A DNA stretch of 64,000 bases, from assembly GCF_024055895.1 (NCBI RefSeq), contig NZ_JAMXLE010000001.1, positions 2,162,698-2,226,697 of the forward strand. Direction: 5' to 3'. The position numbers and the translations under genes were made by a program. The notes under the pieces were generated by a model that did not search any database, was not told the DNA's origin, and worked only from the letters and a program-made list of their open reading frames with translations. This stretch comes from Rhizobium sp. L1K21 (GTDB lineage Bacteria > Pseudomonadota > Alphaproteobacteria > Rhizobiales > Rhizobiaceae). This document shows positions 7,893 to 15,274 of this stretch, piece by piece (the stretch's first letter is position 1; the number at the start of each line of letters is the position of its first letter).

Positions 7893-10079
7893 CTAGGGCA
7901 GTCTTTCTTCCAGCGCCTTTAACGTTTCGGGGCCAAGCGCGCCATCCATCTTCCCGTTAAACGCGCCCTTTTCGGCCAGAAGCCTCTGAACCTCGGTCGC
8001 AAATTGATGAGTGAATTCCTGCGGTTCGTCGGTGAGCGCTTGCAACTGTGCTTTTTCGCCGTGTTCAATGGCGCTGAGTGCCCAGCGGGCTGCCTCCTTT
8101 GGATTTGGAGCGATGCCGAGCCCCTTGTCGTAGATCCGCGCTAGTCGGCTCATGGCGTAACTGCTTCCATCCGCAGCCGCCTTTTCATACCAGTAGCGGG
8201 CTTCGGTATAGTCCTGTTTGCCGCCGGAGCCTGCATCGTAAAGATAGCCGAGCACCGCCATGGCATAGGCATCGCCGGCACGAGCAGCTTTTTCATACCA
8301 TTGCCGTGCTGATTCCATGTTTTTCGCAGTCCCCAAGCCCTGCTCATGGGCATAGGCGGTGGCCGTCATGGCGTCCACATCACCGGCTTCCGCTGCCTTG
8401 CGATACCAATTCAACGAGGTGACGTAGTTCTGGTCGACGCCATCGCCTTCGCGGTAGAGAAATCCGAGTGCAGCCATTGCCTTGCCATAAGCCTGTTCCG
8501 CAGCCTGGCGGTACCAGTTGAGGGCCTGTTTCATGTCTTTGTCGAGGCCGGCTTTGCCGTTTCTGTAGGCCCACGCCAAGGATGTCTGAGCGAAAGGATT
8601 GCCGGCTTTCGCGGCTTGCTCAAAGAGCGTGCGGGCACGATTGCCATCGGCATCGACACCGTTTGCATCCAAATGGAGCCAGCCAAGATTGGTCATCGCA
8701 TAAGTGTTGCCGGCTGCGGCTGCCTTCTCATAGGCCTCGCTCGCCTCTTTGGCGTTATTCGATGCTTCATGCGCCCGTGCCAGAAAGTCTATCAACATGC
8801 CATTGTCGGGCTCTTCGTTGACGGCCTGGGCACAGGCCGTCAATGCGCGGCCGGCGTCAATGCGTTTCAAGGCAACACCCGGATAGCCCGGGATTGCGCC
8901 GGGTTCGGCGGCAAGCAGATAACAGTCCCGCCGCGCGGGGCTGATTGATTCTTCATTTGCGCTAGCGCGCGGCACCAGCGCGATGATCTGACTCTCGGCA
9001 GCACGCCGGTGGGCACTGTCGGGATAACGTTCCAGAAAACGCACAAACGCTGCAGCATCTGAAGAGCCGCGAATGGCCTCCCAGGCGATATCGTCGGCCT
9101 TGCCGGCAGTGGACTGGTCCTGTGCATTCAGCATTTCAAGCTTCTTTTCAGCCAGCAGCCGATAGACCGGGTCAGCTCCATGGCGCTCCAGAAAGACCTC
9201 AATCAATTCCTTGTCGGCGAGGTCGCGTATATTTTCCCAATCGGCAGCCGCAGAATTCTCCCCTGCCCCGCTCCCCATGTTGATTGTGGCCTCGTTGATA
9301 TTGAGGATCACCTGAGCTCCGCCGAGTGAACCATAAACAAAGGGCTCCTGCTGACGGTTTGTCAGCTCAATCACATAGTCGCGCACTTTGCCGAGCGCGA
9401 TGCGGATATCGAGGCCGGGTTCGACGAGAAACTTCGACAGGGCCAATGCAAAGGGCGAATTGCCGCTGGAGCCATCAAGCGCGACGGTTCCGGCGCGTGA
9501 TGCAAATGCAACCAGCATATCGGGAGCTTTCGGCTCCACCTTGGCCAAACCCTTTCCGAGCGAGCGGCTGGCGACAGAACGGGTCATGGTATTTGCAAAA
9601 GGATTGTCGCGGCAGGCATCCAATATCACCAGCTTCAGACGGGTGGCACCGTTCAATGCGCGCTCCAGACGTGAGAGAACCAAGGTTTCGTCGGCGACAT
9701 CGCGATCCGACTTGAGGGTCGCATCGACCGGGATGAGATAATTCCTGCCGTTCATTTCCATGCCGTGGCCGGAATAATAAACAAGTGCGACCTCGGCACC
9801 ATCTGCCAGGTCTTCGAAATCGCGCAGCGCCTTCTGCATGCCGCGCAGATCAAGATCGGACGCGATCTCGACGCTTGAAAAGCCGGCCTCTTTCAGCACA
9901 CCGGCCATCAACTCCGCATCATTGCGCGGATTGCTCAGATTGGAGACATTCTCATATGTCTGGTTGCCGATCAGCAGTGCCACGCGGCGGCCCGTTTGTG
10001 CAGACGCAGCGCCATTCATCAATGCCAGCATGAGCAGGCATGCGAGTGTCAGCAATACGGAGCGGCTCAACCGGCGCAT
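7893..10079 (-). CDS. Exported caspase-like (C14) protein with Sel1 repeats and a peptidoglycan-binding-like end
   Basis: A 728-residue protein with three parts. After a signal peptide (about 1-27) comes a metacaspase-like domain with catalytic His105 in YYSGHGME and Cys156 in LDACRDNPF, both kept. Residues of about 470-690 hold roughly six Sel1 repeats (for example YAMAVLGYLYDAG and ARYWYEKAAADG). The last 40 or so residues, with FNGKMDGALGPETLKALEE, resemble a peptidoglycan-binding type 1 domain. I chose the ATG at MRRLSRS because GAGGGGAG precedes it and a signal peptide follows. It is probably periplasmic. Caspase/Sel1 proteins are common in Rhizobiales, but their substrates are unknown to me. 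The neighbouring propeller gene is divergent. Confidence 0.85.
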   Translation of the reverse strand: MRRLSRSVLLTLACLLMLALMNGAASAQTGRRVALLIGNQTYENVSNLSNPRNDAELMAGVLKEAGFSSVEIASDLDLRGMQKALRDFEDLADGAEVALVYYSGHGMEMNGRNYLIPVDATLKSDRDVADETLVLSRLERALNGATRLKLVILDACRDNPFANTMTRSVASRSLGKGLAKVEPKAPDMLVAFASRAGTVALDGSSGNSPFALALSKFLVEPGLDIRIALGKVRDYVIELTNRQQEPFVYGSLGGAQVILNINEATINMGSGAGENSAAADWENIRDLADKELIEVFLERHGADPVYRLLAEKKLEMLNAQDQSTAGKADDIAWEAIRGSSDAAAFVRFLERYPDSAHRRAAESQIIALVPRASANEESISPARRDCYLLAAEPGAIPGYPGVALKRIDAGRALTACAQAVNEEPDNGMLIDFLARAHEASNNAKEASEAYEKAAAAGNTYAMTNLGWLHLDANGVDADGNRARTLFEQAAKAGNPFAQTSLAWAYRNGKAGLDKDMKQALNWYRQAAEQAYGKAMAALGFLYREGDGVDQNYVTSLNWYRKAAEAGDVDAMTATAYAHEQGLGTAKNMESARQWYEKAARAGDAYAMAVLGYLYDAGSGGKQDYTEARYWYEKAAADGSSYAMSRLARIYDKGLGIAPNPKEAARWALSAIEHGEKAQLQALTDEPQEFTHQFATEVQRLLAEKGAFNGKMDGALGPETLKALEERLP

Positions 10080-10230
10080 CGTTTCTCCCCTCTTTTCCAT
10101 AACCAGGATCATTACGGATGAGCGGCGGGGTTTCAATGACGCGCGCCAAACATGCACCTGAAAAACTTGGCGGTTGCAGCCCATAGCGAATTATGTTGAT
10201 ATAAACCTAAATGACATGGGAGAGAGGTTC

Positions 10231-11310
10231 ATGGCAAAACGGGTGTTGCTGCTGGTGGGAACGCGCAAGGGGGCTTTTGTTCTGGAGAGCGACGAAAGCC
10301 GCCTTCAATGGTCGATCAATGGGCCTTATTGCGAGGCCTGGCCGATCAACCATGTCATTGCCGGTGAGGATGGTGCGCTCTATGCGGCGGGCGGCAATGC
10401 ATGGTTTGGCCCGGCGGTGTGGAAATCGACAGATCTCGGTGAGAGCTGGACCCGCTCTGCTGATGGCCTTGCTTATAGCGAGGGCGAAGCGCCGGTGACG
10501 TCGGCCTGGAGCCTTTCCAGCGCACATGGCCGTCTATATGCCGGGGTCGAGCCGGCGGGCCTGTTTGAAAGCACCGATGGCGGCAAGAGCTTCACGCATG
10601 TTTCCGGGCTTCGCGATCACCCTTCGAAGCCTGACTGGATGCCTGGCGCCGGAGGGCTCATTTTGCACAATATCGTGCGTCATCCCGACGATGCGAATCA
10701 GACGTGGATTGCCATTTCAGCCGCCGGCGTGTTTTACACCGCAGACGGGGGCAAGAGCTGGGAGGCGCGCAACAAGGGTACGCGCTGCGACTATTATCCC
10801 GGAGACATGCGCTATCCCGAAACCGGCCAATGCGTGCACTGCATCGTGATGGCTCCAGGACGGCCTGAACGGCTTTATCAGCAAAATCACTGCGGCATGT
10901 ACCGCTGCGACGATGGCGGCAAGAGTTGGAGAAGCGTGGAAAAAGGTCTTCCCTCCAGCTTCGGCTTTCCCGTGGCCGTGCATCCCCATGACGCCGACAC
11001 ACTTTATTATATCCCCCTCAACAGCGACAGCGGCGGGCGTTACGTGCCGGACGGCAAAGCCGCTGTCTGGCGCAGCCGTGATGCGGGTGAAACATGGCAG
11101 GACCTGCGCACCGGTTTGCCACAGGAAAACGCCTATTTCGGCGTGTTGCGGCAGGCTATGGCAACGGACAAGGAAGCAAACGCCGGGATTTACTTCGGCA
11201 CCAATACCGGCAGCCTCTTTGCCAGCAATGATGCAGGCGACAGCTGGCGGGAGATTGCTGCGCACCTGCCGGTGATTCACTCTGTTGAGTCCGTGACGCT
11301 TGATGGCTGA
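10231..11310 (+). CDS. BNR/YVTN-type beta-propeller protein
   Basis: A 359-residue protein built from sialidase-like BNR repeats: STDLGESW, STDGGKSF, TADGGKSW, CDDGGKSW, SRDAGETW and SNDAGDSW occur at regular spacing. It therefore folds as a beta-propeller. There is no signal peptide, so it is probably cytosolic. Cysteines cluster in the middle (RCDYY, QCVHC, NHCGMYRC), which is uncommon for BNR propellers and might bind metal. The ATG at MAKRVLLL follows GGGAGAGAGG. Its stop overlaps the next gene, a MoaD/ThiS-like protein, by eight bases, so the two are coupled. It is not a proven sialidase, since the usual catalytic sialidase residues are not evident. Function is unknown. Confidence 0.8.
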   Translation: MAKRVLLLVGTRKGAFVLESDESRLQWSINGPYCEAWPINHVIAGEDGALYAAGGNAWFGPAVWKSTDLGESWTRSADGLAYSEGEAPVTSAWSLSSAHGRLYAGVEPAGLFESTDGGKSFTHVSGLRDHPSKPDWMPGAGGLILHNIVRHPDDANQTWIAISAAGVFYTADGGKSWEARNKGTRCDYYPGDMRYPETGQCVHCIVMAPGRPERLYQQNHCGMYRCDDGGKSWRSVEKGLPSSFGFPVAVHPHDADTLYYIPLNSDSGGRYVPDGKAAVWRSRDAGETWQDLRTGLPQENAYFGVLRQAMATDKEANAGIYFGTNTGSLFASNDAGDSWREIAAHLPVIHSVESVTLDG

Positions 11311-11578
11311 ATGCAAGGTTCACACGGTCCTGCCTGATGCTCTTGTGCGGCTTTTTCCAGAGGCACCGCGTCGGCTTGATCTGGCTGCAAGCACCGTCGA
11401 TGAGCTGTTTGAGGCGCTTGATTCGCATTTTCCGGGTATGGCCGAATGCCTGCGCGACAACCGGCCGTCCATCCGTAAACACATCAATGTCTTTGTCCGG
11501 GGCGAGCGGGCAGTACTGTCTACACCACTGGAAACAGGCGAGACTGTCTATATTTTGACGGCGATTTCAGGCGGATAA
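11303..11578 (+). CDS. MoaD/ThiS-family ubiquitin-like protein
   Basis: A 91-residue protein ending in ISGG, the diglycine tail that MoaD and ThiS use to carry sulfur as a thiocarboxylate. The segments HINVFVRGERAVLSTPLETGETVYILTAISGG fit a beta-grasp fold, as does the early LVRLFPEAPRRLDL. The ATG lies inside the end of the propeller gene (eight-base overlap). A TTG one codon earlier is possible but less likely. No moaE, thiG or E1-like gene is nearby, so it may serve a pathway other than molybdopterin or thiamine. The tight coupling to the propeller suggests that protein is its partner or target, which is inference. Confidence 0.82.
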   Translation: MAECKVHTVLPDALVRLFPEAPRRLDLAASTVDELFEALDSHFPGMAECLRDNRPSIRKHINVFVRGERAVLSTPLETGETVYILTAISGG

Positions 11579-11683
11579 TCGTCCCAAATCTTGATAAACG
11601 CTAAAATTTGAACAGTTCTGTTTCCCAATCCCTAGTAGAGTGTGTCTATTTTGGCCTGCAGTATAAGCTGGGATAGTGAATTG

Positions 11684-12052
11684 ATGGAACGAGCGACCTA
11701 TTTGGCCCGCGTACCTTCTGAAATGTATGAAAGGCGCTATGAGCGCTTTCCCATCAATCGACCCGGTGAAATTGCCTACCTGGAATCAGGGCTCGGCGGA
11801 CTGCGCAAGATCGGCGTGAAGGTTCTGGACATGTCGCAAGGCGGTGCCGGGCTAGAGCTGCCGCTGTCAATAAAGCTGCCGCAGCACTATTATCTCAGCG
11901 TATTCGGTTTTCCCAACCGCTTCGGCTGTGCCGAGGTTCACCGCAACGGAACACGCATCGGCGTCAAGTTTCTGGGTAACATTGATGGCGAGTTGCTGAG
12001 CAGCATCGTGCGTGCAGATTTCCGCGCCGGTGCCGTCAATCTCCGTCGCTGA
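11684..12052 (+). CDS. PilZ-domain protein (predicted c-di-GMP binding)
   Basis: A 122-residue single-domain PilZ protein. It carries the c-di-GMP signature: an arginine cluster RRYER (about 17-21) and D49-x-S51-x-x-G54 in LDMSQGGAG. Such proteins bind c-di-GMP and act on motility, polysaccharide or surface targets. The ATG at MERATYL was preferred. An upstream GTG would add 14 residues and a Met at residue 14 is also possible, since the ribosome binding site is weak in all cases. It stands about 100 bases after the MoaD-like gene and 65 before the aminotransferase. Its partner is unknown. Confidence 0.85.
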   Translation: MERATYLARVPSEMYERRYERFPINRPGEIAYLESGLGGLRKIGVKVLDMSQGGAGLELPLSIKLPQHYYLSVFGFPNRFGCAEVHRNGTRIGVKFLGNIDGELLSSIVRADFRAGAVNLRR

Positions 12053-12117
12053 ACGGTTACTCTTGCCCGGCGGCAAAATTCTCTTATTGTGGCGCAACTT
12101 CAATTTCGAGGCTCGCC

Positions 12118-13230
12118 ATGTCCATGTTCTCGCGTTTCACGCCCCTCGTCGCATCTCTGCCGGCGACCGTACCGTTTGTTGGCCCCGAAGCCATTGAGCG
12201 GCAGCGTGGTCTCACCGTAATGGCGCGCATCGGCGCGAATGAAAACGGATTCGGTCCAGCGCCGTCCGTGCAGAAAGCGATTGCCGATGCGATCGGCGGT
12301 GTATGGCAATATGGCGATCCCGAGAATTTCGATCTGGCTGCCGCACTTGCCGCGCATTTGGGAACGCAGGCAGACAATATCGCCATTGGTGAAGGTATCG
12401 ACGGTCTTCTAGGCCTGATCGTGCGCATGATCGTTGAACCGGGCGGCGCGGTTGTTACGTCACTTGGCGCATATCCGACCTTCAATTATCACGTCAACGG
12501 CTATGGCGGACGGCTGGTGACTGTACCCTATCGTGATGATCGTGAGGATCTGAACGCATTGCTGGATGCGGTCAGGCGCGAAAATGCACCCCTCGTCTAT
12601 TTTGCCAATCCGGATAATCCGATGGGCAGTTGGCATTCGGCCAGCGATGTCGTTGCATTTGCGAAGGCACTACCGGAAACAACCGCGCTCGTGCTGGATG
12701 AGGCCTATTGCGAAACCGGTCCGGCGGATGCCCTGCCCGCCATCAACGCGCTCATTGATCTGCCAAATGTGATCCGCACCCGTACCTTTTCCAAAGCCTA
12801 TGGTCTGGCCGGTATGCGTGTCGGTTATGCGATTTCGACGGCTGGAACGGCCAATGCATTCAACAAGGTGCGCAATCATTTCGGGCTGAACCGACTGGCT
12901 TCCGTGGCAGCGCTTGCTGCGCTGAAGGACAAGGCCTATCTGGAAACGGTGGTTGAAAACATCCGTGCCTCGCGCCATCGCATTTCAGACATTGCGCGCG
13001 CGAACGGACTTGAACCTCTTCCCTCAGCCACGAATTTCGTTGCCATAGACTGCGGCAAGGATGGCGTTTATGCGAAGGCAATCGTCGATGGCTTGATGGA
13101 ACACGGCGTCTTCATCCGCATGCCCGGTGTTGCGCCGCTCAACCGATGCATCCGGGTGAGTGCCGGCCGCGAGGGGGATATGGCGCTTTTGGAAGCCGCA
13201 CTTCCCAAGGTTTTGAAATCACTTGAATAA
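12118..13230 (+). CDS. PLP-dependent aminotransferase, histidinol-phosphate aminotransferase-like
   Basis: A 370-residue fold type I aminotransferase. The PLP lysine is K226 in RTFSKAYGLAGMRVGY, with NPDNPMG (about 164-170) and LDEAYCE (about 193-199) for cofactor contacts, and the C-terminal arginine lies in NRCIRVSAG. It resembles the HisC/aromatic aminotransferase group. No his gene is adjacent, so it may act on aromatic or related amino acids rather than in histidine synthesis. The start MSMFSRF is the first ATG after a 65-base gap; no strong ribosome binding site is visible. It faces the small Sel1 gene across a shared hairpin. Confidence 0.87.
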   Translation: MSMFSRFTPLVASLPATVPFVGPEAIERQRGLTVMARIGANENGFGPAPSVQKAIADAIGGVWQYGDPENFDLAAALAAHLGTQADNIAIGEGIDGLLGLIVRMIVEPGGAVVTSLGAYPTFNYHVNGYGGRLVTVPYRDDREDLNALLDAVRRENAPLVYFANPDNPMGSWHSASDVVAFAKALPETTALVLDEAYCETGPADALPAINALIDLPNVIRTRTFSKAYGLAGMRVGYAISTAGTANAFNKVRNHFGLNRLASVAALAALKDKAYLETVVENIRASRHRISDIARANGLEPLPSATNFVAIDCGKDGVYAKAIVDGLMEHGVFIRMPGVAPLNRCIRVSAGREGDMALLEAALPKVLKSLE

Positions 13231-13231
13231 A

Positions 13232-13263
13232 GAAAAAACCGCGCTGAATCATCCAGCGCGGTT
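13232..13263 (-). terminator. Intrinsic terminator, minus strand
   Basis: A 10-bp perfect stem AACCGCGCTG/CAGCGCGGTT encloses a seven-base loop. On the minus strand it is followed by TTTTTTC, so it ends transcription from the Sel1 gene; on the plus strand it may also help end the aminotransferase transcript. Confidence 0.8.
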
Positions 13264-13376
13264 CATGTTCTCGAGGCTACTTGCCTCGTGCCATTGTTGT
13301 CCCGTTTGCCGGGCTTCTTGGTCTTGAAATCCTGTGCGGCCTTCATGCCGTCAAACGCTTGCACCGTCGCGTCTTA

Positions 13377-13640
13377 TTAGTGCATCGTCATCCATTCGCG
13401 CGCTTCACGCAGCGCCTGGGCCAGCTGTGCCTTGGTCATGCACTCGACGAGGTCAGCACGAAGGGCAGCTGCGCGTTCACAGCCTTTGATCGCTGCAATG
13501 TTGAGCCACTTGTGCGCCGTCACGAGGTTCATCTCGCATCCACCGCGGCCAGCGGCGTACATCAAACCCATTTCGCAAAGAACATCGGCCTTGGCTTCAC
13601 CGCCCATTGCGCTCATTTCATTCATTTCAAAACGTGCCAT
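13377..13640 (-). CDS. Small Sel1-repeat protein
   Basis: An 87-residue protein with one Sel1 unit (ADVLCEMGLMYAAGRGG followed by LVTAHKWLNIAAIKG) and a helical tail ending REWMTMH, a terminus I recognise from small conserved Sel1 proteins of Rhizobiales. It is cytosolic by the lack of a signal peptide. CAGGGATTAAGAAA before the ATG is a weak ribosome binding site. It is monocistronic and ends with tandem TAA TAA stops. A role in protein-protein contact is likely from the fold, but the process is unknown. Confidence 0.82.
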   Translation of the reverse strand: MARFEMNEMSAMGGEAKADVLCEMGLMYAAGRGGCEMNLVTAHKWLNIAAIKGCERAAALRADLVECMTKAQLAQALREAREWMTMH

Positions 13641-14210
13641 TTTCTTAATCCCTGTTGCCTGTTTTTCAGTTTGCCTGTTTTACCTCTTGAGCCCTGCTGG
13701 CCCTGCCCGTCTTGATGCGGGCTGGGGCCTGCCTGGCTTATGTCTTCAAAACAAATCCGGTCGTTTTTCTCGCCGTCTTTTGCTTTGCGGCCGGGTTGTC
13801 TCCCGTGCTCGTTTTGATGGGTTCAGTATGTGGCAGGGGTTTCAATACTCGCTTAAAATGCATGATTAATTTGAAGCAAACAAAACTCAAACGATTGGTA
13901 AATTTGGGTTTTTGTTAAACATCACAACGCCTGCATTTCTGCAATTTCGCCGAAAATTTTACGAAATATTGAGGCTGTCATTTCAACCAAACGGTAACCA
14001 CGAAAAACGAAGGCATTTTTTCAGATGGTGAAAAACAGGGCGAAGATATCCGGAAAATGACGCGTTTCATCGAGGCCGAGACGCAGAATTTCCTATTTAC
14101 CTTTACGTGCGCGTTAAATATATTCGATGTCATGAAGGCGGGAGGTTGGTTTGGTATAAGGTGCAAACCACACTTGCATGGTTCAGGCCGCAAATTTTGG
14201 AGGATTTCGA
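13641..14210. other. AT-rich intergenic region
   Basis: A 570-base stretch, AT-rich from about 13850 to 14130, lies between the divergent Sel1 and DUF2147-like genes. Both promoters should be here. The open frames inside have no ribosome binding site or recognisable product. I see no repeats. Confidence 0.5.
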
Positions 14211-14552
14211 ATGATAAGAGTGCTTTCGGCCACAGCTTTGGCTATTCTGTTTGTCGCCCCTGCATTCGCTGCTGAGCCGATTGAGGGTACGTGGAAACGT
14301 TCCAACGGCACTCTGATCAAGTATTCAGCCAGCGGCGGGCAGTTCTGCGGAAAGGTTCTGAACGGCGAATACAAGGGCCAGTCCATCGGCTGCATGAAAG
14401 GCAGCGGCGCGGATTACAAGGGCGAGGTCAATAAGCTCGACGAAGGAAAGACCTATTCCGGCAAAGCGAATGTGAGTGGAAACACCATGAAACTCTCCGG
14501 CTGTGCGCTGGGCGGCTTGATCTGCAAGAGCGACAGCCTCGTGCGCCAGTAA
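14211..14552 (+). CDS. Exported DUF2147-like small protein
   Basis: A 113-residue secreted protein with a signal peptide (MIRVLSATALAILFVAPAFA). The mature part starts EPIEGTWKRSNGTLIKYS and ends CALGGLICKSDSLVRQ, a pattern like the DUF2147 lipocalin-like family. Four cysteines in the mature chain could form disulfides in the periplasm. GGAGG six or seven bases before the ATG fixes the start; the frame is open further upstream but unlikely to be used. A strong terminator follows. Function is unknown; DUF2147 proteins are usually small periplasmic barrels. Confidence 0.82.
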   Translation: MIRVLSATALAILFVAPAFAAEPIEGTWKRSNGTLIKYSASGGQFCGKVLNGEYKGQSIGCMKGSGADYKGEVNKLDEGKTYSGKANVSGNTMKLSGCALGGLICKSDSLVRQ

Positions 14553-14576
14553 ATCCAGACAATTTCTCCCTGCTTG

Positions 14577-14603
14577 AGCCCGCGTTTTTCGCGGGCTTTT
14601 TTT
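14577..14603 (+). terminator. Rho-independent terminator
   Basis: The stem AGCCCGCG/CGCGGGCT has a five-T loop and is followed by a run of T, 25 bases after the stop of the DUF2147-like gene. Confidence 0.92.
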
Positions 14604-14713
14604 GTGCCCGCAGAGATGAACAGCGGATGAACGGACGGCTCAGGCTTGGTTCAGTTCAAATGCGCCAAAAAGGCAGCGTGTATTACTGCGTAACCTTTTT
14701 CGGGGACGGAAAA

Positions 14714-14884
14714 ATGGAACCTATTGTTCGCCGCATGGCCCTCATCGCATGTATGAGCATGGCCTTTGCACTCACCTTCTCTGCCATCGTTCAGTCCAAG
14801 CAGGACCATGCTCAGCGCTATCACGCGGGAACCTCGGTCGCCTGCCTGCATCCCGCCAGCACCTTTTGTGTCGATCTACGGTGA
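14714..14884 (+). CDS. Possible small membrane or exported protein
   Basis: A 56-codon frame encodes a basic start (MEPIVRRM), a hydrophobic stretch of about 18 residues (ALIACMSMAFALTFSAIV) and a short polar tail with two cysteines. GGGGACGG stands seven bases before the ATG. It lies between two terminator-like hairpins, which suits a small monocistronic gene. I know no family for it. It could be a single-pass membrane protein or a cleaved signal peptide. Confidence is limited by its length. Confidence 0.42.
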   Translation: MEPIVRRMALIACMSMAFALTFSAIVQSKQDHAQRYHAGTSVACLHPASTFCVDLR

Positions 14885-14890
14885 CCCTTC

Positions 14891-14915
14891 CGAAGGCGGG
14901 TAAATCCCGCCTTCG
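14891..14915 (+). terminator. Hairpin, possible terminator
   Basis: A perfect 10-bp stem CGAAGGCGGG/CCCGCCTTCG with loop TAAAT lies just after the small open frame. No T-run follows, so termination is uncertain. Confidence 0.5.
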
Positions 14916-15029
14916 TCACATGCTTCAGAAATCTGAACGCCAAATGAACGCCCCTCTCAGAGTTGGTTCAGATGCAATCCTGCATAACGGGATCATCGAA
15001 ACGACAGGAACCCACGGGGAGCGAAAACA

Positions 15030-15212
15030 ATGGCCACCAGCATCAAGACATTCTCTGCACGTTACGTCATCCGCGCACTGATCCTTTCTTCCATCTTCAT
15101 GGTGCCGGTCGGTGCCATGGCCTTCAACAACAGCGACGGCATGAACGTCAGCAAGCAGGGTGCCGGTTTTGTTCTTTACGTCAGCCTGCAGCGCAATGCG
15201 ATGGGTGGCTGA
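15030..15212 (+). CDS. Small exported protein of unknown function
   Basis: A 60-residue frame with a signal-peptide-like start (SARYVIRALILSSIFMVPVGAMA) and a mature part of about 32 residues beginning FNNSDGMNVSKQG. GGGGAGCG precedes the ATG. It sits 62 bases upstream of amn on the same strand and could share a transcript with it. No family is recognised. It resembles the many small secreted proteins of Rhizobiales that are seen only by comparison. Confidence 0.5.
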   Translation: MATSIKTFSARYVIRALILSSIFMVPVGAMAFNNSDGMNVSKQGAGFVLYVSLQRNAMGG

Positions 15213-15274
15213 TCTTTGCTTCGACCGACAGTCAGCGCCAATTGCCTGTCACATTGTTTGATCTATAATGGCTT

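Noticed and set aside
7353-7922. Overlapping open frames of up to 189 codons after the porin
   Set aside because: They start in the porin terminator region or overlap the caspase-like gene, lack ribosome binding sites and resemble no family.
13270-13376. Coding-like sequence in frame after the small Sel1 gene stops
   Set aside because: Two consecutive TAA codons separate it, and the Sel1 family normally ends at REWMTMH; the 26-codon frame has no ribosome binding site.
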